Of a DNA stretch of 64,000 bases, positions 1-11,771 are shown in pieces (the first letter of the stretch is position 1; the number at the start of each line of letters is the position of its first letter). The DNA is from Carya illinoinensis. Lineage: Eukaryota > Streptophyta > Magnoliopsida > Fagales > Juglandaceae. The stretch lies in the NCBI RefSeq assembly GCF_018687715.1, contig NC_056762.1, forward strand, positions 14,304,364 through 14,368,363. Reading direction: 5' to 3'. Position numbers and translations under genes: made by a program. The notes under the pieces were generated by a model. The model saw only the letters and a list, made by a program, of their open reading frames with translations, had not been told where the DNA came from and made no database searches.

Positions 1-379
1 GACGATCCCATTGATGCCACAGAAACTGTTTCTTTCACCCCCACAAATTTAAAGTACCAAGGTAGAACGAAAGCAAAAAATATATAACAAATAATAAAAA
101 AAATAAAGCCAGACTATGTAGTACTGCAATTATGCTGAATCCTGCACTATTTTCTTTCTCAGTAAAGAAGCATGCATTTTATTAATGAGAAAACTAGCGA
201 TAACCCAATTAAAGCATTCACATTGGCCCGGCTAAAAGTCTTGAAAAGCCAAAATATAGACTTTGTGGCTTTTAAACCCGCTGAATTGGACTGGGTAAAA
301 TAAAGGAGTTGAAGCTTTCAATAACAGTAAGTCTATCCCTTTCTCCATATATAGTGAGTTACTGGTCATTGTCAAATCA
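1..379 (+). promoter_or_regulatory. Putative promoter with TATA-like box
   Basis: AT-rich non-coding DNA that precedes a CT-rich leader. A TATA-like motif (catatatag) lies at about 346-354, some 30 bases before the presumed transcript start near 380. No coding region is seen. The call rests on position and the TATA-like motif only. The gene it would drive has no recognisable coding exon in this window. Confidence 0.35.
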
Positions 380-741
380 TTATTTTATTGTAAAATCACA
401 TCTCTTACCCCGAATGATCCTTTTTCCCTCGTAAATCTGTTCTCCCCAAAACGCTTCACTTTCTCTCCCTTTCTCCCTCGGCGAACACCTCATTCATTTT
501 TTCCTCCCCGTTTCTCTCTTCCCTTCTCTTTCTCATCAGTCGTCTCTTTGGCCTGACACTGCCTCTCTCCCCTTCTCTCCATTTTTTCCATTTTTCTTCC
601 AGTTCTCTTACTGTTTTTGTTACCTCAGGGCTGTCGAAGTTGAGAATCTGGTACTAGGAGAAGGAGCAGTCGATTTGCAAGAGAGAATCAATTTTAATCA
701 ACCGGCAAGGCCTCTATGGGTTCTATTGTGCTTCACAGAAG
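380..741 (+). other. Putative 5' untranslated exon with splice donor
   Basis: A CT-rich leader typical of plant 5' untranslated regions (about 410-620) passes into more balanced sequence and ends in AGAAG followed by gtaatc at 742, a good plant splice donor, and then a T-rich stretch. No long reading frame runs through it. I infer the first non-coding exon of a plus-strand gene with a long first intron. That intron now holds the Reina-like element. Downstream coding exons were not recognised, so the identity of the gene is unknown. Confidence 0.4.
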
Positions 742-940
742 GTAATCAACTCCCCCTTCTCTTTTTTTTTTTTTTTTTTAATTATTCGATTTGTAATTTT
801 ATTTGCAATGTACGTATTTGTGTTTCTGCCGGAAATGGAGCTCCTTTCTGTTGGCAATGGAGCTCGATTGGAGTTGCAGGGGCGTAAAAAATGTTTTCTT
901 TAAGAAAGGGCGGGTTTTCTCTTCACAAAGAAAGAAACGA

Positions 941-945
941 ATTTC
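941..945. repeat. Target-site duplication ATTTC (left) of Reina-like element
   Basis: ATTTC directly precedes the left LTR. The same five bases follow the right LTR at 6243-6247. A perfect 5-bp duplication fixes the element boundaries and shows a single complete insertion. Confidence 0.95.
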
Positions 946-1331
946 TGTAATGGGCCCTTTTACCTTGACTGATTTGAGAGAGTCACTCTCCAAGAAGTAG
1001 ATGAATGAGAGAAATAGAGATGGAAATAGAGAGACGAGAGAATGATTGATAAACTTTCTGATGCCTTTTCCCTTCCTTTCAGTTCGTTATTTATAGTTGA
1101 AAACAATTACAAACATCATCATTTTTACTTTCTTCCTTTCTTTCAGATTCATACGACATCTGCCTTTAATTCTTTTACTCCCAACATAAAACGACACCGT
1201 ACTAATAACCTTTCTAAACTGCAACTCATATTACATGTTTGTTAAGAAGCATCTGTCGTTTAGCCTTACACACACACGTAATGCAGCACCTGCATCACTA
1301 CTTCTCAACACCTCCACAACAGCATCTTACA
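946..1331 (-). repeat. 3' LTR of Reina-like element
   Basis: 386-bp repeat matching 5856-6242 (387 bp) with five substitutions and one indel counted by eye. Starts tgtaatggg, ends catcttaca on the plus strand. In element orientation it is the downstream LTR because the purine tract abuts it at 1332. Confidence 0.95.
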
Positions 1332-1346
1332 CACTCCTCCCCTTCA
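1332..1346 (-). other. Polypurine tract of Reina-like element
   Basis: On the minus strand a purine-rich run (GAAGGGGAGGAGTG) sits immediately before the downstream LTR. This is the expected place for the plus-strand primer used in reverse transcription. Confidence 0.8.
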
Positions 1347-1889
1347 AAGCACCTTGCCCACAAGGTGAGGAAATTTTTCCCGAAGCTTCCAATATGATTC
1401 CCATGTAGCTTCTTCTGGTGTAGCACCCATCCACTGAACCAACACCTCCACAACAGCCCTGTTGTTAAGTTTTCTGCTCCTTCTTTGTAAAATCTGCTGT
1501 GGCTCAGTTTCAAGTTGTCCCTCTGCATCAACTGGTGGCAAGGTAGACAAGGGAGATATATGTTGACCCAATTTCTTTTTTAAGGAGGACACATGAAAAA
1601 TAGGATGCAAACGGGATTGAGGTGGCAAATCCAATTTATATGCAACCTGTCCAATCCTGCTTACCACTTGAAATGGCCCAAAGAACTTTGGTGCCAGCTT
1701 CATATTTCTTCGAAGAGCTAGAGAACTTTGTCTATAAGGCTGAAGCCTCAAATAGACCCAATCCCCCACCATGAACTCCCTCTCAGTATGCCTTTTATCA
1801 AAGAATAGTTTCATTCTTTCCTGAGCCAACATCAAATTATGGTTCAGAGCTTCTAACACCTCATGCCTTATTTTAAGTAACTCATCCAC
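1344..1889 (-). pseudogene. Integrase C-terminus and chromodomain of Reina-like element
   Basis: A frame of about 180 codons continuing the upstream integrase frame after an in-frame TAG at 1893-1895. It holds the conserved post-integrase core (a W-V-Y-L-R-L-Q type stretch followed by KLAPKFFGPF) and a C-terminal chromodomain. The latter shows VEVLVQWMGATPEEATWE and ends in the VGKVL tail typical of chromoviruses. The chromodomain in this family directs insertion to particular chromatin. The frame matches the preceding one, so the only lesion here is the single stop, plausibly CAG to TAG. The frame ends right at the purine tract. Confidence 0.85.
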
Positions 1890-1892
1890 AGC

Positions 1893-3626
1893 CTAATTCT
1901 GAGAAAAACCAGGAATGTACTGCTGTAATTTCAGAGGCGGGACACCATACACTGCTTCATATGGTGTCATTTTGGTGGATGCATGACAGGAAGTATTGTA
2001 CCACCATTCAGCAAGTGGTAACCAATCAAACCAACCCCTTGGTTTGTCACCTGAAAATGACCTTAAAAAGTGTTCCAAACACTTATTTACTGCCTCGGTC
2101 TGACCATCAGTTTGAGGATGGTAAGCTGAGGAGTAAGACAAATTTACTCCTTGTAATTTGAAGAATTCCTTCCAAAAAAAACTTGTAAAAGTGGCCCCTC
2201 GATCAGAGACAATACTGCTGGGCATCCCATGCAGTTTGAAGATATTGTTCAAAAACAATGCAGCAACTGTGGCTGCTGTAAAGGGATGCTTCAAGGCTAA
2301 GAAGTGTGCATACTTCGATAGCCTATCAACTACTACCATTACTACAGAAAATCCCTTTGACATAGGCAATCCTTCAACAAAATCCATAGACACATCAGTC
2401 CATATTCGTTGAGGAATAGGTGAAGGTTGTAATAAACCTACTGGCAGCACATTTTCCCCCTTGTTTCTTTGACATACTTCACATTCCTTAACAAACCTCT
2501 TCACCTCAAGTTTAAGACCAGGCCAATAAAAATCAGCTCGGGCCCTATGTAGAGATTTATGGAAACCTGAATGTCCAGCCAATGGACTAGCATGAACATA
2601 GTATAAGATTCTTGACTTTAAGTCTGCACAATTAGGAATGTAAATCCTGCCCTTCTTGAAGAGAATGCCTTGCTTTAAAACTAAATTTGAGGAAGATTGG
2701 CCCAGCTGGACCTCTTCTATCTTCTGCATCACAAGAGGATCTTTATCATAAGCTTTTCGAATATCCTCTACCCATGTAGGATTAGGAACTGTAATTGCAT
2801 TCAATGACACAGCTTCATCACTTTCATCCCTTCTAGACAAAGCATCAGCTACTTTATTGTCCACTCCTTTTTTGTATTCAATTGTAAAGTCATAGCCCAA
2901 GAGCTTAGAGAGCCATCTCTGCTGTGCAACTGTACCAATCTTTTGCTCAAGCAAATATTTCAAACTGTGGTGATCTGTTCTCACTACAAAAGCACCACCA
3001 AGAATATAAGGCCTCCATTTTTTAACTGCCAATACCAAGGCCAAAAACTCCTTCTCATATGTGGACAGCAACAGATTTTTCCCTTTCAATGCTTGGCTTA
3101 AGAAAGCCAAGGGTCTTTGGTCCTGCATCAGTACAGCCCCAACTCCATTTGCACATGCATCACACTCAATGATGAAAGTTTTTGTAAAGTCTGGTAGTGC
3201 CAAAATAGGTGGATTTGTGACAGCTACTTTCAATTCCTCAAATGCTCTTGTGGCTTCTGAATTCCATAGAAAGGAATCTTTCTTCAATAGTGCTGTCAAA
3301 GGTGCTGCAATAATACCATAGGCTTTAATGAACTTTCTGTAGTAGCCAGTCAGTCCAAGAAAGCCCCTCAAACCCTTCACATTCTTTGGTATAGGCCAAC
3401 TAATCATTGCTTCAAGTTTCTTTGGATCTGCTTTCACTCCATTTCTTGAAATGAGATGACCGAGGTATTCTATCTCTTCACAAGCAAAGTGGCATTTTGA
3501 TCTCTTTGCATAAAGTCTTTTCTCTTTCAGTGTTGCTAAAACAGCATCTAAGTGTATACAATGAGACTCTATATCTTTGCTATACACCAGGATATCATCA
3601 AAAAAAACAATTACAAATTTCCTCAA
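1893..3626 (-). pseudogene. Reverse transcriptase (part), RNase H and integrase of Reina-like element
   Basis: About 577 codons. It opens inside the reverse transcriptase with an intact FFDDILVYS catalytic box. RNase H follows (IIECDACANGVGAVL, TDHHSLKYLL), then the integrase zinc finger (H..H..CEVCQRNKG) and catalytic core (MDFVEGLP, VSDRGATF, HPQTDGQTE; all three acidic residues present). It overlaps the upstream frame by 4 bases in a different phase, which marks one frameshift within the reverse transcriptase near 3625. It ends with TAG at 1893-1895, after which the same frame resumes. The apparent start codon is not a real initiation site; this is the continuation of one polyprotein. Confidence 0.88.
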
Positions 3627-5833
3627 AAAAGGTCAAATACATCATTCATGAGACCTTGGAATGTTGAAGGTGCATTTGTAAGACCAAAGGGCATTACAAG
3701 GAATTCATAATGCCCTTTATGTGTTCTAAATGCAGTTTTAGGAACATCATCCTCTCTCATTCTAATTTGATGATAGCCCGATCGAAGATCAAGCTTAGAA
3801 AAAATTGTAGCACCAAACAACTCATCAATTAATTCATCTACAACAGGGATAGGGTACTTATCTTTGATTGTAGCTTCATTTAAAACCCTGTAGTCGATGC
3901 ACATCCTCCAAGATCCATCAGCTTTCTTCACCAGCAACACTGGAGATGAAAAAGGGGACTGACTTGGCCTTATTACTCCAGAATGCAATAATTCTTTAAC
4001 AATTTTTTCAATCTCAGTCTTTTGATAATAAGGGTATCTGTAAGGCCTAACACTCACAGGTACAACCCCTTGCTTCAAGTTGATTTGATGATCATGAGAT
4101 CTTTGAGGAGGTAAGCCAGTTGGTTCCTCAAAAACACTACTGAACCTACTCAACAGCTTTGTTATCCTCTCAGGTTCTTTAATAATACCTTCTTGAGGTT
4201 GCACAGAAATCATATGTAAGAACATACTTCGATGTTCCAATCCAGCTGTACTGGAAATTTCCCCATCTTTAATCAAGGGACTACAAGGGGAAGATAACCC
4301 TTGTAAAGAAATACCTCTTCCTTGAATGTTAAACTGCATTTGCAGCTTTTTAAAGTCCCAAAGAATGGGCCCTAGAGACAATAACCATTGCACCCCTAGG
4401 ACAACATCACATCCACCTAACTCCAGGGTACAAAAATCTATTACAAATGTAGTTCCTTGAATCTGAATTCCTACTTCAGTACACACTCCTTCACTACTAA
4501 CCATATCACCATTAGCAATTTTAACTTGCATCGGATTGGATCTCTGTAAACACAACCCAGAATTAATGGCTACCATGGTATCTACAAAATTATGAGTACT
4601 GCCACTATCAATCAATATCACCACTCTCTTCTTCCTTAGCTGTCCAACAACCCTCATGGTTTGAGGGCTTGATGTACCCATCATTGCCTGAATCGAAATT
4701 GAGGCCACTTGATCAGCAAGTTGTTCATCTTGATGTTGTGCCCCCTCTTGTAACTGCTGAGTTTCCTCTACTAGCTCCCATGAATCCATTTGAGACAAAT
4801 CCATTCCCTCCAAAACATACAATCTTGGTTTGACACATTTATGCCCTTGATGATATTTTTCCTCACAAAAATAGCAAAGGCCCTTCTTCCTTCTTTCCTG
4901 CATTTGAGTTTCTGAAATCCTTTGGTAAGGTGTTTTAGAGACAACCTGCCCTTTAGGAGGAGCCCCCAAAATAGAAGGAACTTGTATTGATCTTTGTACA
5001 CTAGTTCCAAAATCATAAGAACTCGACTTCCAAGCTTTTCTTGTACTCCAAACATTCTGTTCTTGAATCTTGGCCAAGCCAAATGCATCATTCAAGTTCT
5101 TGGGACTTAACATCTTGACAGTAAACCTCACCTCATCCTTCAAGCCACTTATAAAGCAACTCAACTTATTTCTTTCAGAAATCCCCTTGAGTCTATTAGA
5201 GACCAAATCAAATTCTGCCTTGTAAGCCACAACAGAACCCCATTGTTTCAGCCTTGTTAACTCTTCCATTGGATCATCATAAACAGACAATCCAAACCTC
5301 ACTTGTAGTGCTTGGATAAATTCATCCCATGAGTGAAAAAGGCCTGCTTCTGTAGAGTTCTGAAACCAAACCAAGGCGTCTTCCTCCATGTAAAAAGAAA
5401 CAAAGAAAATCCTTTGTGCTGGTGGAACTTGATGATACAAGAAATATTGGTTTGCCTTATACACCCAAGAAACAGGATTTCTCCTAGAATACTTTGGTAG
5501 TTCTATCTTAATGCTCTTAAAGATTCCTCTATCAATTGAGTCACGAAACTGCCCTCCATGACTGCCTTCATTTTCTTCAAGATTCACATTTTCTTGATGC
5601 TGTCTTGTTCCATGATCATTCCCAAGAGAATTATTCAAAGAAATTCTTGAGATTTGCTGCACAATCTCAGCAAACTTTCTTTCTTGATTTTCCCTATCCA
5701 CACGAACAGTTTCTTGCTGCTGAATCAAAATGGATATCGCATCTTCCAACTGCTTTTGCTGCACTTCTTGCTGTTGCCTTAACTGGTTTACTGAATCAAG
5801 AACCTGCGCATATGACCTCGTACCTTCTGCCAT
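3623..5833 (-). pseudogene. Gag, protease and reverse transcriptase N-terminus of Reina-like element
   Basis: The first plausible ATG is at 5833, about 22 bases inside the right LTR. The earlier in-frame triplet is TTG inside the primer-binding site. The N-terminus is Gln-rich and coiled-coil-like (residues about 10-60). The gag core follows (about 100-260), then a zinc knuckle of the form [14 protein letters not shown] and an aspartic protease with [10 protein letters not shown]. The reverse transcriptase shows [16 protein letters not shown] and [12 protein letters not shown], then runs into TGA at 3623 after NDVFDLF. The shift next to a T-run in the minus strand points to a one-base slip. 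In normal members gag and pol form one open frame, so this copy cannot make a full polyprotein. Confidence 0.88.
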
Positions 5834-5841
5834 AGTACTGA

Positions 5842-5853
5842 CTCTTGATACCA
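5842..5853 (-). other. Primer-binding site (initiator tRNA-Met type)
   Basis: On the minus strand, TGGTATCAAGAG begins two bases inside the right LTR. It matches the 3' end complement of plant initiator tRNA-Met (TGGTATCAGAGC family consensus) with one inserted A. Confidence 0.8.
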
Positions 5854-5855
5854 AA

Positions 5856-6242
5856 TGTAATGGGCCCTTTTACCTTGACTGATTCGAGAGAGTCACTCTC
5901 CAAGAAGTAGATGAATGAGAGAAATAGAGATGGAAACAGAGAGACGAGAGAATGATTGATAAACTTTCTGATGCCTTTTCCCTTCCTTTCAGTTCGTTAT
6001 TTATAGTTGAAAACAATTACAAACGTCATCGTTTTTACTTTCTTCCTTTCTTTCAGATTCATACGACATCTGCCTTTTAATTCTTTTACTCCCAACATAA
6101 AACGACACCGTACTAATAACCTTTCTAAACTGCAACTCATATTACATGTTTGTTAAGAAGCATCTGTCGTTTAGCCTTACACACACACGTAATGCAGCAC
6201 CTGCATCACTACTTCTCAAGACCTCCACAACAGCATCTTACA
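5856..6242 (-). repeat. 5' LTR of Reina-like element
   Basis: 387-bp repeat of 946-1331. It is the upstream LTR in element orientation because the primer-binding site abuts it. It should hold the element promoter; no motif is assigned with confidence. Confidence 0.95.
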
Positions 6243-6247
6243 ATTTC
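6243..6247. repeat. Target-site duplication ATTTC (right)
   Basis: Perfect copy of 941-945, closing the Reina-like insertion. Confidence 0.95.
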
Positions 6248-8489
6248 ACAATGGGTAGTAGAAAGGGATGTGCATTTCACTTCCTTTTCTAAAAATAAAA
6301 TAATGCCCACATGGTTTGTCAAGAAATGCAGTTTTTGGATGGTTTGATACGGATTTAATCTCCCATTCAGGCTCAATCAAAACCCTTGTTTGATTTTTTC
6401 CTGTTGGATTTTTTTAAAAGAAAAAATGGATGATCTGTTATTGCTGATCCTGTTCTCCAATTTTATCACTGCGAGCAATAGGTTTCGCTGTTCAAATGTA
6501 GAGTACTAAATAATTTAGGCATATTGCAATTTTTCTTTTTTTGATTGAAGTTCTATTTCAATTTCATTAGGATTCTGTGATTATGAGACAACGAAAACCT
6601 TGCTAGTTTTTCCCGTGATGATTGCAAGATGTCCTGTGGGTTCTGTTTGTTCTGGTCTTGCATGAAGCTTGTTTTCTTTACACTACTTACCTTTTCCTAT
6701 TTATTTATATCTACTGTGGGATTGGAACTTATAAGATGGGGTTTGTTAAGAAGATGGTTAGATATCCTCTTTAAGGCTAATGCCTTTGATAAAATTGTTG
6801 ATTTGGACAGTTTTTAATCGACTGGGTACTCGTGGCTTTATTCTGGGATTCGTATTAAGTTCTAGCAGGACCCAATGGTGGTTTGAAATGATCTCTATCT
6901 TTCTGTTGTTTGAAGCATGGTCAACCAAATGTCTTATCCTTCAATATTTAGTTGTCGCAAATTATTTATTGTTGGAATGATCTGTTCTAGTATTGTTGGG
7001 GTCCTATGGGAATGGCTACATTCTTAGTTTTCACAGAAAAATTTAAGCTACTAGTTTATAATGAAAAATAGGGGTGCTAGGAGCATGGGAGGCATATATG
7101 TGATTGAAAAATCACAAACCTAGCCTTCTGAAGAATCTGAAAACCCCTCAGGATTAGTTTTGGTGATGGCTCTCAAGTAATAATTGATATTATCATAGAA
7201 ATTATGAAATAACAAAAGAAAACGATAGCACTTGCTACAAGTGTAAGGAAGAAAACAGAATGTTTTTTAATCTCTGTGATGCAATTGGAGCTTCTTGACA
7301 GAAAAGAAGATATTTAGATAATCCTTTTGTGACCCCAGTGGTAACTTTCTTATCTCTCTCTCTCTGACTTCCATCCCCCTCCCTCCCACAAATCTCCATG
7401 CCATTATGATCTTCTTTTTAAATTAAAGTAGAGATGTGGTGCCCCTCCATTTATGATCTATTAATTATAGCTGTTTCCTAACAGTTGCACATTAATCTCG
7501 ATTTAGATAATTAATCTATAGCACTGTAGAATCATTGCTTTGATGAAGAACGCAAAGACAGAGTAATAAATCATCTCCTTGTTTTTCATTCTCCCATGGA
7601 GTGGTACAAGATCAATCCAGTGGCATTCTACATTCTACATTTTTCCATAAAGATAAAAGTAAAGCAAATTTAGTACAATGCTAATGCAACTACCTGGTCC
7701 ATCTTTGTTGGGTTTTATTTTATTTTACATGTTGTTAATCCATCTACTTTTAAGCCAATAGTTGATATTGGTTTGTTCTTTACGACTTTCATCATTCATT
7801 TACTTTTTCCTTCTATGTTTGGGCATGCTGAGCTAAATGTATTGTTTTGAACCTGCTATAGAACTTGCTTCTATGTTTGGTACTGAACTTTCATGAAATT
7901 ATTTGGGTACATCTACTGCAGTGTAAAATTGCTACTAAAATGTACTGAAGTGTACTGCTACTGAAATGTATTGATTTTCATTTGCTGAAATGTACTACAG
8001 CTTGGCCTTTGTTGGGTGATACTGAATGTTAATGGATTTTGGGATTCGGCTTGACTAAAATATATTTTGGAATGGATTTTGGAATGTTGCTGAAATTTAC
8101 TGCTATTTTCATTTGCTAAAATGTACTGTAGCTTGGCCTTTGTTGGGCGATACTAAATGTTGGTGGGTTTTGGGATACAACTTGGCTCAAATGTATTTTG
8201 GAATGTTGCTGAAATGTACTGCTATTTTTATTTGTTGAATGTATTGCAACTTTAATTGTTTTTTAATTAAAGTCCTTTAATTATTGTTTTTTAATTAATC
8301 CGATTTTTCAAACTAATGTCAATTTAAGATATATTAATATTGGGAAACAATAATTTTCTTTATTAATTTAATATATGGAGTGTAATTGTAAAATATTGAA
8401 ACAATCTAAAAAAAATATTATTAAATATCTAATATTATATTATTATTTTGACTTTATGATAGCTAATCCAATGTGGAACACTATCTCTA
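6248..8489 (+). other. Intron-like / intergenic DNA, no coding region seen
   Basis: AT-rich, T-biased sequence that continues the stretch interrupted by the Reina-like element and looks like a long plant first intron. Short frames are not conserved-looking and no domain is recognised. Contains an imperfect tandem duplication (7975-8237), listed separately, and a CT microsatellite near 7352-7366. Confidence 0.4.
7975..8237 (+). repeat. Imperfect tandem duplication, unit about 130 bp
   Basis: Two adjacent units each contain the sequence order catttgct.aaatgtact, gcttggcctttgttgggcgatact, gggttttgggat and ttttggaatgttgctgaaat. Unit 1 is about 7975-8110 and unit 2 about 8111-8237. Looser copies of 'aaatgtactg' occur just upstream from about 7920. 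No coding meaning is seen. Confidence 0.75.
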
Positions 8490-10413
8490 TTGGTTTGAAC
8501 TTTAGCTAAAATCTCTACGATACCCATAAAATGGTACCACAAGTAAGTAATAATCCAAACAACCTAAGAGATAAAAATACATTCATGCAACAACAAATAA
8601 GCGTGGACCTGATGAAATATGCAGGAGACCTGAAAACCTTATTTTTCCATAAATGATTATTTTCCAACGCACACCAAAATCTCATTTTAGCCCAATAACA
8701 AATCCATTAAAACATATCTGTCGTTTTTCAAAAAAATGGCCCATATAGAAATCCATCATTTTTCTAGAAAAATGGCTCATTAACCAATTAACTTTGTAGG
8801 TGGGACTCTACTACCATTCTTACTTACCACCATCTCTACCGCATGTACCATACGTAGAAATCACAGTTGGAACTCTACCACCATTTCTGCTTACCACAAT
8901 TCCTACAATTCCTTTTATCTCTCTTTCAATTTATCAAAACACTGTAGGCGGGACTCTACCACCATCCCTACTACGTGCATTATAGGCGGGAATCACACAG
9001 GGGACTTTACCGCCATTCCTACTTACCACCATCTCCTCTCTCAAACCGTTCAATTCATTCATTTGCAACATATCCAAAATCATTTATCACATAAAATCCA
9101 GTTTTCAAATATACACATGAACATACATGCAATTATACGAAAACTAAGTTTTCCTTTACAAACATGAGCATGCGTGCTATTATGCAATTCATAGGAGACG
9201 ACATAAATAATCAACAACCAACCAATCACAGCATAAACCAATCACACAAACAAGTCCATCCTCCAAATCTAACCAACCCCCAAACTCCTCGAACTTAGTC
9301 CAGCACAACCAACCAGATCACAAAGATTTGTTAATGCAAAATATATTTAAACCACAAAAAGTTATTTGAAGAATATTTATAGTAGTATAATATAATTTTT
9401 GAAAGAACATGGAGGCGCAAGAGGCGGCAGCAAAGCAACGTAACAGTGCAAAATGGACAAGGGTCATGGGTCTCAAAAACTCAACTTTTGAACGGAGACA
9501 AATGAAGACTTGGGATAGCTAGGGAAGGACTTAGGGGTGTTGGTGAAGCTAAAGGTAGTGGTGGTTAGCCATGGGTGGCGGCTAGCCATGGGTGGCGGCA
9601 TAGTTGGCAGTTGAAAGCCAAAAAGTACAAATCGGAAAGTGAAATGGTTGGGCCTCATCAGTGGCGGATCGGGGTTGGGGAAGGGTGGTTTGGGTTGTTG
9701 AAAGGCCGGTGATGAAGTAGTGAAAAGATGGTGGCATGGGGTGGGGCGATGGCGGTGCTAGAGCTCAACGAAGCCACAGCTTAGAGAGGGGTGTGGGGCC
9801 TAACGACGGCTTGGTTGGGGTTGAAAATGGAGAGGTATTGTCACTGGCCGGTGGGGAGGATAATGGACGGGGTGGTGTTGACCATGCCGGCGAGCAGCGA
9901 CGTTGGGAGGAGATCGAAAAAATTGGAAGAGGGAGAGAGGAGGGCTAGGTCTTCCGGGAGAAAGGAGAAGTAGAAGAAAAATAAGAGGAAAAGAAAAGAG
10001 AAGGGAAGAAAAAGGAAAGAGGGAAAAAGGAAAAGAGAAAAAGGAAAAAGTGAGGGAAAGAAATGAGATCTAATCCTCACAACTTCGGTCACAAAGCTGA
10101 TCCAACGAAAATTAATTTCAAAACAGTAAGTTGAATACAATAATTTAAACGTAGTGAATAAATAAAATAATATAATAAAATCCAACAACACAATAATGTT
10201 AAAGTCCAAAAATAAACTAATTCAAATTAAAGAGCAATTTAAATGCAAAACAATAATTAATATTAAGAAAACACATCAAATTAAATTTCACAACTTAAAA
10301 AAATCATAAAATAAATCTAACGGGAAATCCGATAAATTTAAATCAAGAGAACCAACATTAAATTAAATAAAGTAATCTTTCAAATAAAATATAATAAATA
10401 TGGGTTATCACAC
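8490..10413 (-). mobile_element. Old, diverged LTR fragment related to the Tekay/Del-like LTRs of L2
   Basis: Order and wording follow the L2 LTRs at 19841-21948 and 40383-42491. Shared landmarks are atctctac...ggtaccacaa.taagtaa, the repeated aaaatggccca/aaaatggctca blocks, agcaacgtaacagtg, acttttgaacggagacaaa.aagacttggga and a long purine tract (about 9940-10070). The copy ends in gggttatcaca, like gggtcatcaca in L2. Roughly the first 330 bases of the L2 LTR are missing, and the sequence is far more diverged. A purine run on the minus strand directly beyond 10413 may be a leftover polypurine tract. If so this was a 3' LTR, not a clean solo LTR. Confidence 0.65.
8797..9045 (+). repeat. Short degenerate repeats with 'gggactctaccaccat' core
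   Basis: At least four copies of a core like g(t/c)gggactctaccaccattc(c/t)tacttaccac occur at about 8799, 8869, 8950 and 9003, inside the old LTR fragment. The more intact L2 LTRs do not show this block, so it probably expanded locally. Confidence 0.6.
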
Positions 10414-11771
10414 CCTCTCCCTTATATTCTCTCAATTTACATCTCCTTCTCTCTCTCTCTCTCTCACTCAGTCTTGCATCATCCATGCTCCGCCCACTTT
10501 GGTGAGGTTACTACACAGTGTTTCAGCTCGCCTCCATTTCATTGGCCTCTATTGGTAAGCCTCCCCTGCAATGTTTTGTTTTCCTTCTCAAGAGGATGGG
10601 GGCTGTAGAATGAAGATGACACTTTGGTTGCTTTTAGGTTTACATTTTAATTTTATTAAATTACTTTTATGCCCTTTCAAGTGAAAAGCTATTGCAGATT
10701 ATGTGTTTTGGGTGGGTTTTACGTGTGCTATTGTGGGCTAAGCTTGTGTTTATTTGAGATTGTTTTAAAATTAGTTTGGCACGATTACAATTTCTACATA
10801 AATTATTCTTGTGATTTTAAGTGGGCTTTATTTATATTTTATAATAGTCTTTATTTTTCCTACAGAAAATATTTAGGAGTTCTTAAGTTTAGATACTATA
10901 CATTAATTATAATAATAGTTTACAAGGATTTCAATATTAAATACTATTAAGTCTATTTTTATGTATCGAATCTTTCCACCAATTATTTTTATAAACTTAG
11001 ATAAAAATATATATAATATTTATGATTTAATGTTTTGTATGAAACTTGTTATTATTAAATCAGCAGAGTGTTAAGACACTTTAGATAGTTTTGGTGATGT
11101 TTAATACCTCGTATATGTGACGCATTAGAAGTTGGAAATAAGGAAACATGGACTTAAGCGTGTTTCACTCCACGTTATGCAAGTTAAGTGAGATACGAAC
11201 TCAGGCATGTTTTGGTCCATATTATGCAAGTTAAATGAGATATGGACTCAAACGTGTTTCACTACATGACAAGTTATGAGGTGCCACGGGCTCAAGCATT
11301 GTTCACCATATGATAAGTAAAATACAAGACAAACTAGTTATTCATGCATTCACATTACATGTTTGCCAAGATTCTGTATGTTTCTGGTCATGTTAATATG
11401 GATAGACATGATATGAGAACCTGTGAAAGATGTATGTATGCTTGAAGAGTCATTTCAAAAAGTAAGTCTATGATAAGTTATGTTATGATTATGGTATGAT
11501 GTGCTATCTATTGAGTTTTTAACTCATTTTAGTTTATTCTTATTTTCTAAAAACTCCACCCAGGTCAGGTTGAAGATCAGTACGAGCAAGTGGGCCAAGT
11601 CTACAAGAATCAGATTATGAACTTGGCATTTTCAGTCCAGTTATATTTGAATTTGTATTGTTTTTATTAGTTAGTTTATGTATTAAATTTAAATTGTACA
11701 AATGCAATCCTCTTGCCTAGCTTTATGTAATAAGGGAGTGACAATTCATATCCTGAGGGATCGGGCTGTGA
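10414..11771 (+). mobile_element. LTR-like DNA, family unassigned
   Basis: Non-coding DNA with a CT-rich block (10440-10470) and a splice-donor-like ggtaag near 10553. From about 11530 it has the layout of a gypsy LTR tail: a short G/A-rich block, then T-rich stretches, then a terminus gggatcgggctgtgaca at 11755-11771. The terminus resembles GGGGCGTCACA of L2-type LTRs read in the plus direction. A clear TG start was not found, so the left limit is set only by the neighbouring fragment. Confidence 0.35.
11130..11335 (+). repeat. Three degenerate tandem units of about 60 bp
   Basis: The blocks 'ggactta.gcgtgtttcactccacgttatgcaagtt', 'gaactcaggcatgttttggtccatattatgcaagtt' and 'ggactcaaacgtgtttcactacatgacaagttatg' follow one another, with a fourth weaker copy to about 11335. 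They lie inside the unassigned LTR-like stretch. Confidence 0.6.

Larger units (their letters stand above)
946..6242 (-). mobile_element. Reina-like chromovirus (Ty3/gypsy LTR retrotransposon), near complete
   Basis: A 5297-bp element on the minus strand with LTRs at 946-1331 and 5856-6242. Both run TG...CA and are flanked by the perfect duplication ATTTC. An initiator-Met type primer-binding site lies next to the right LTR and a purine tract next to the left LTR. The polyprotein runs gag, protease, reverse transcriptase, RNase H, integrase, chromodomain. The short LTRs (386/387 bp), total size near 5.3 kb and C-terminal chromodomain fit the Reina clade of chromoviruses (family knowledge). 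By eye the LTRs differ by five substitutions and one 1-base indel, so this is a fairly young insertion. It is coding-defective through one frameshift and one stop. Confidence 0.92.

Noticed and set aside
1961..3321. Plus-strand frames inside the Reina-like pol
   Set aside because: Antisense shadows of the integrase and RNase H coding on the minus strand.
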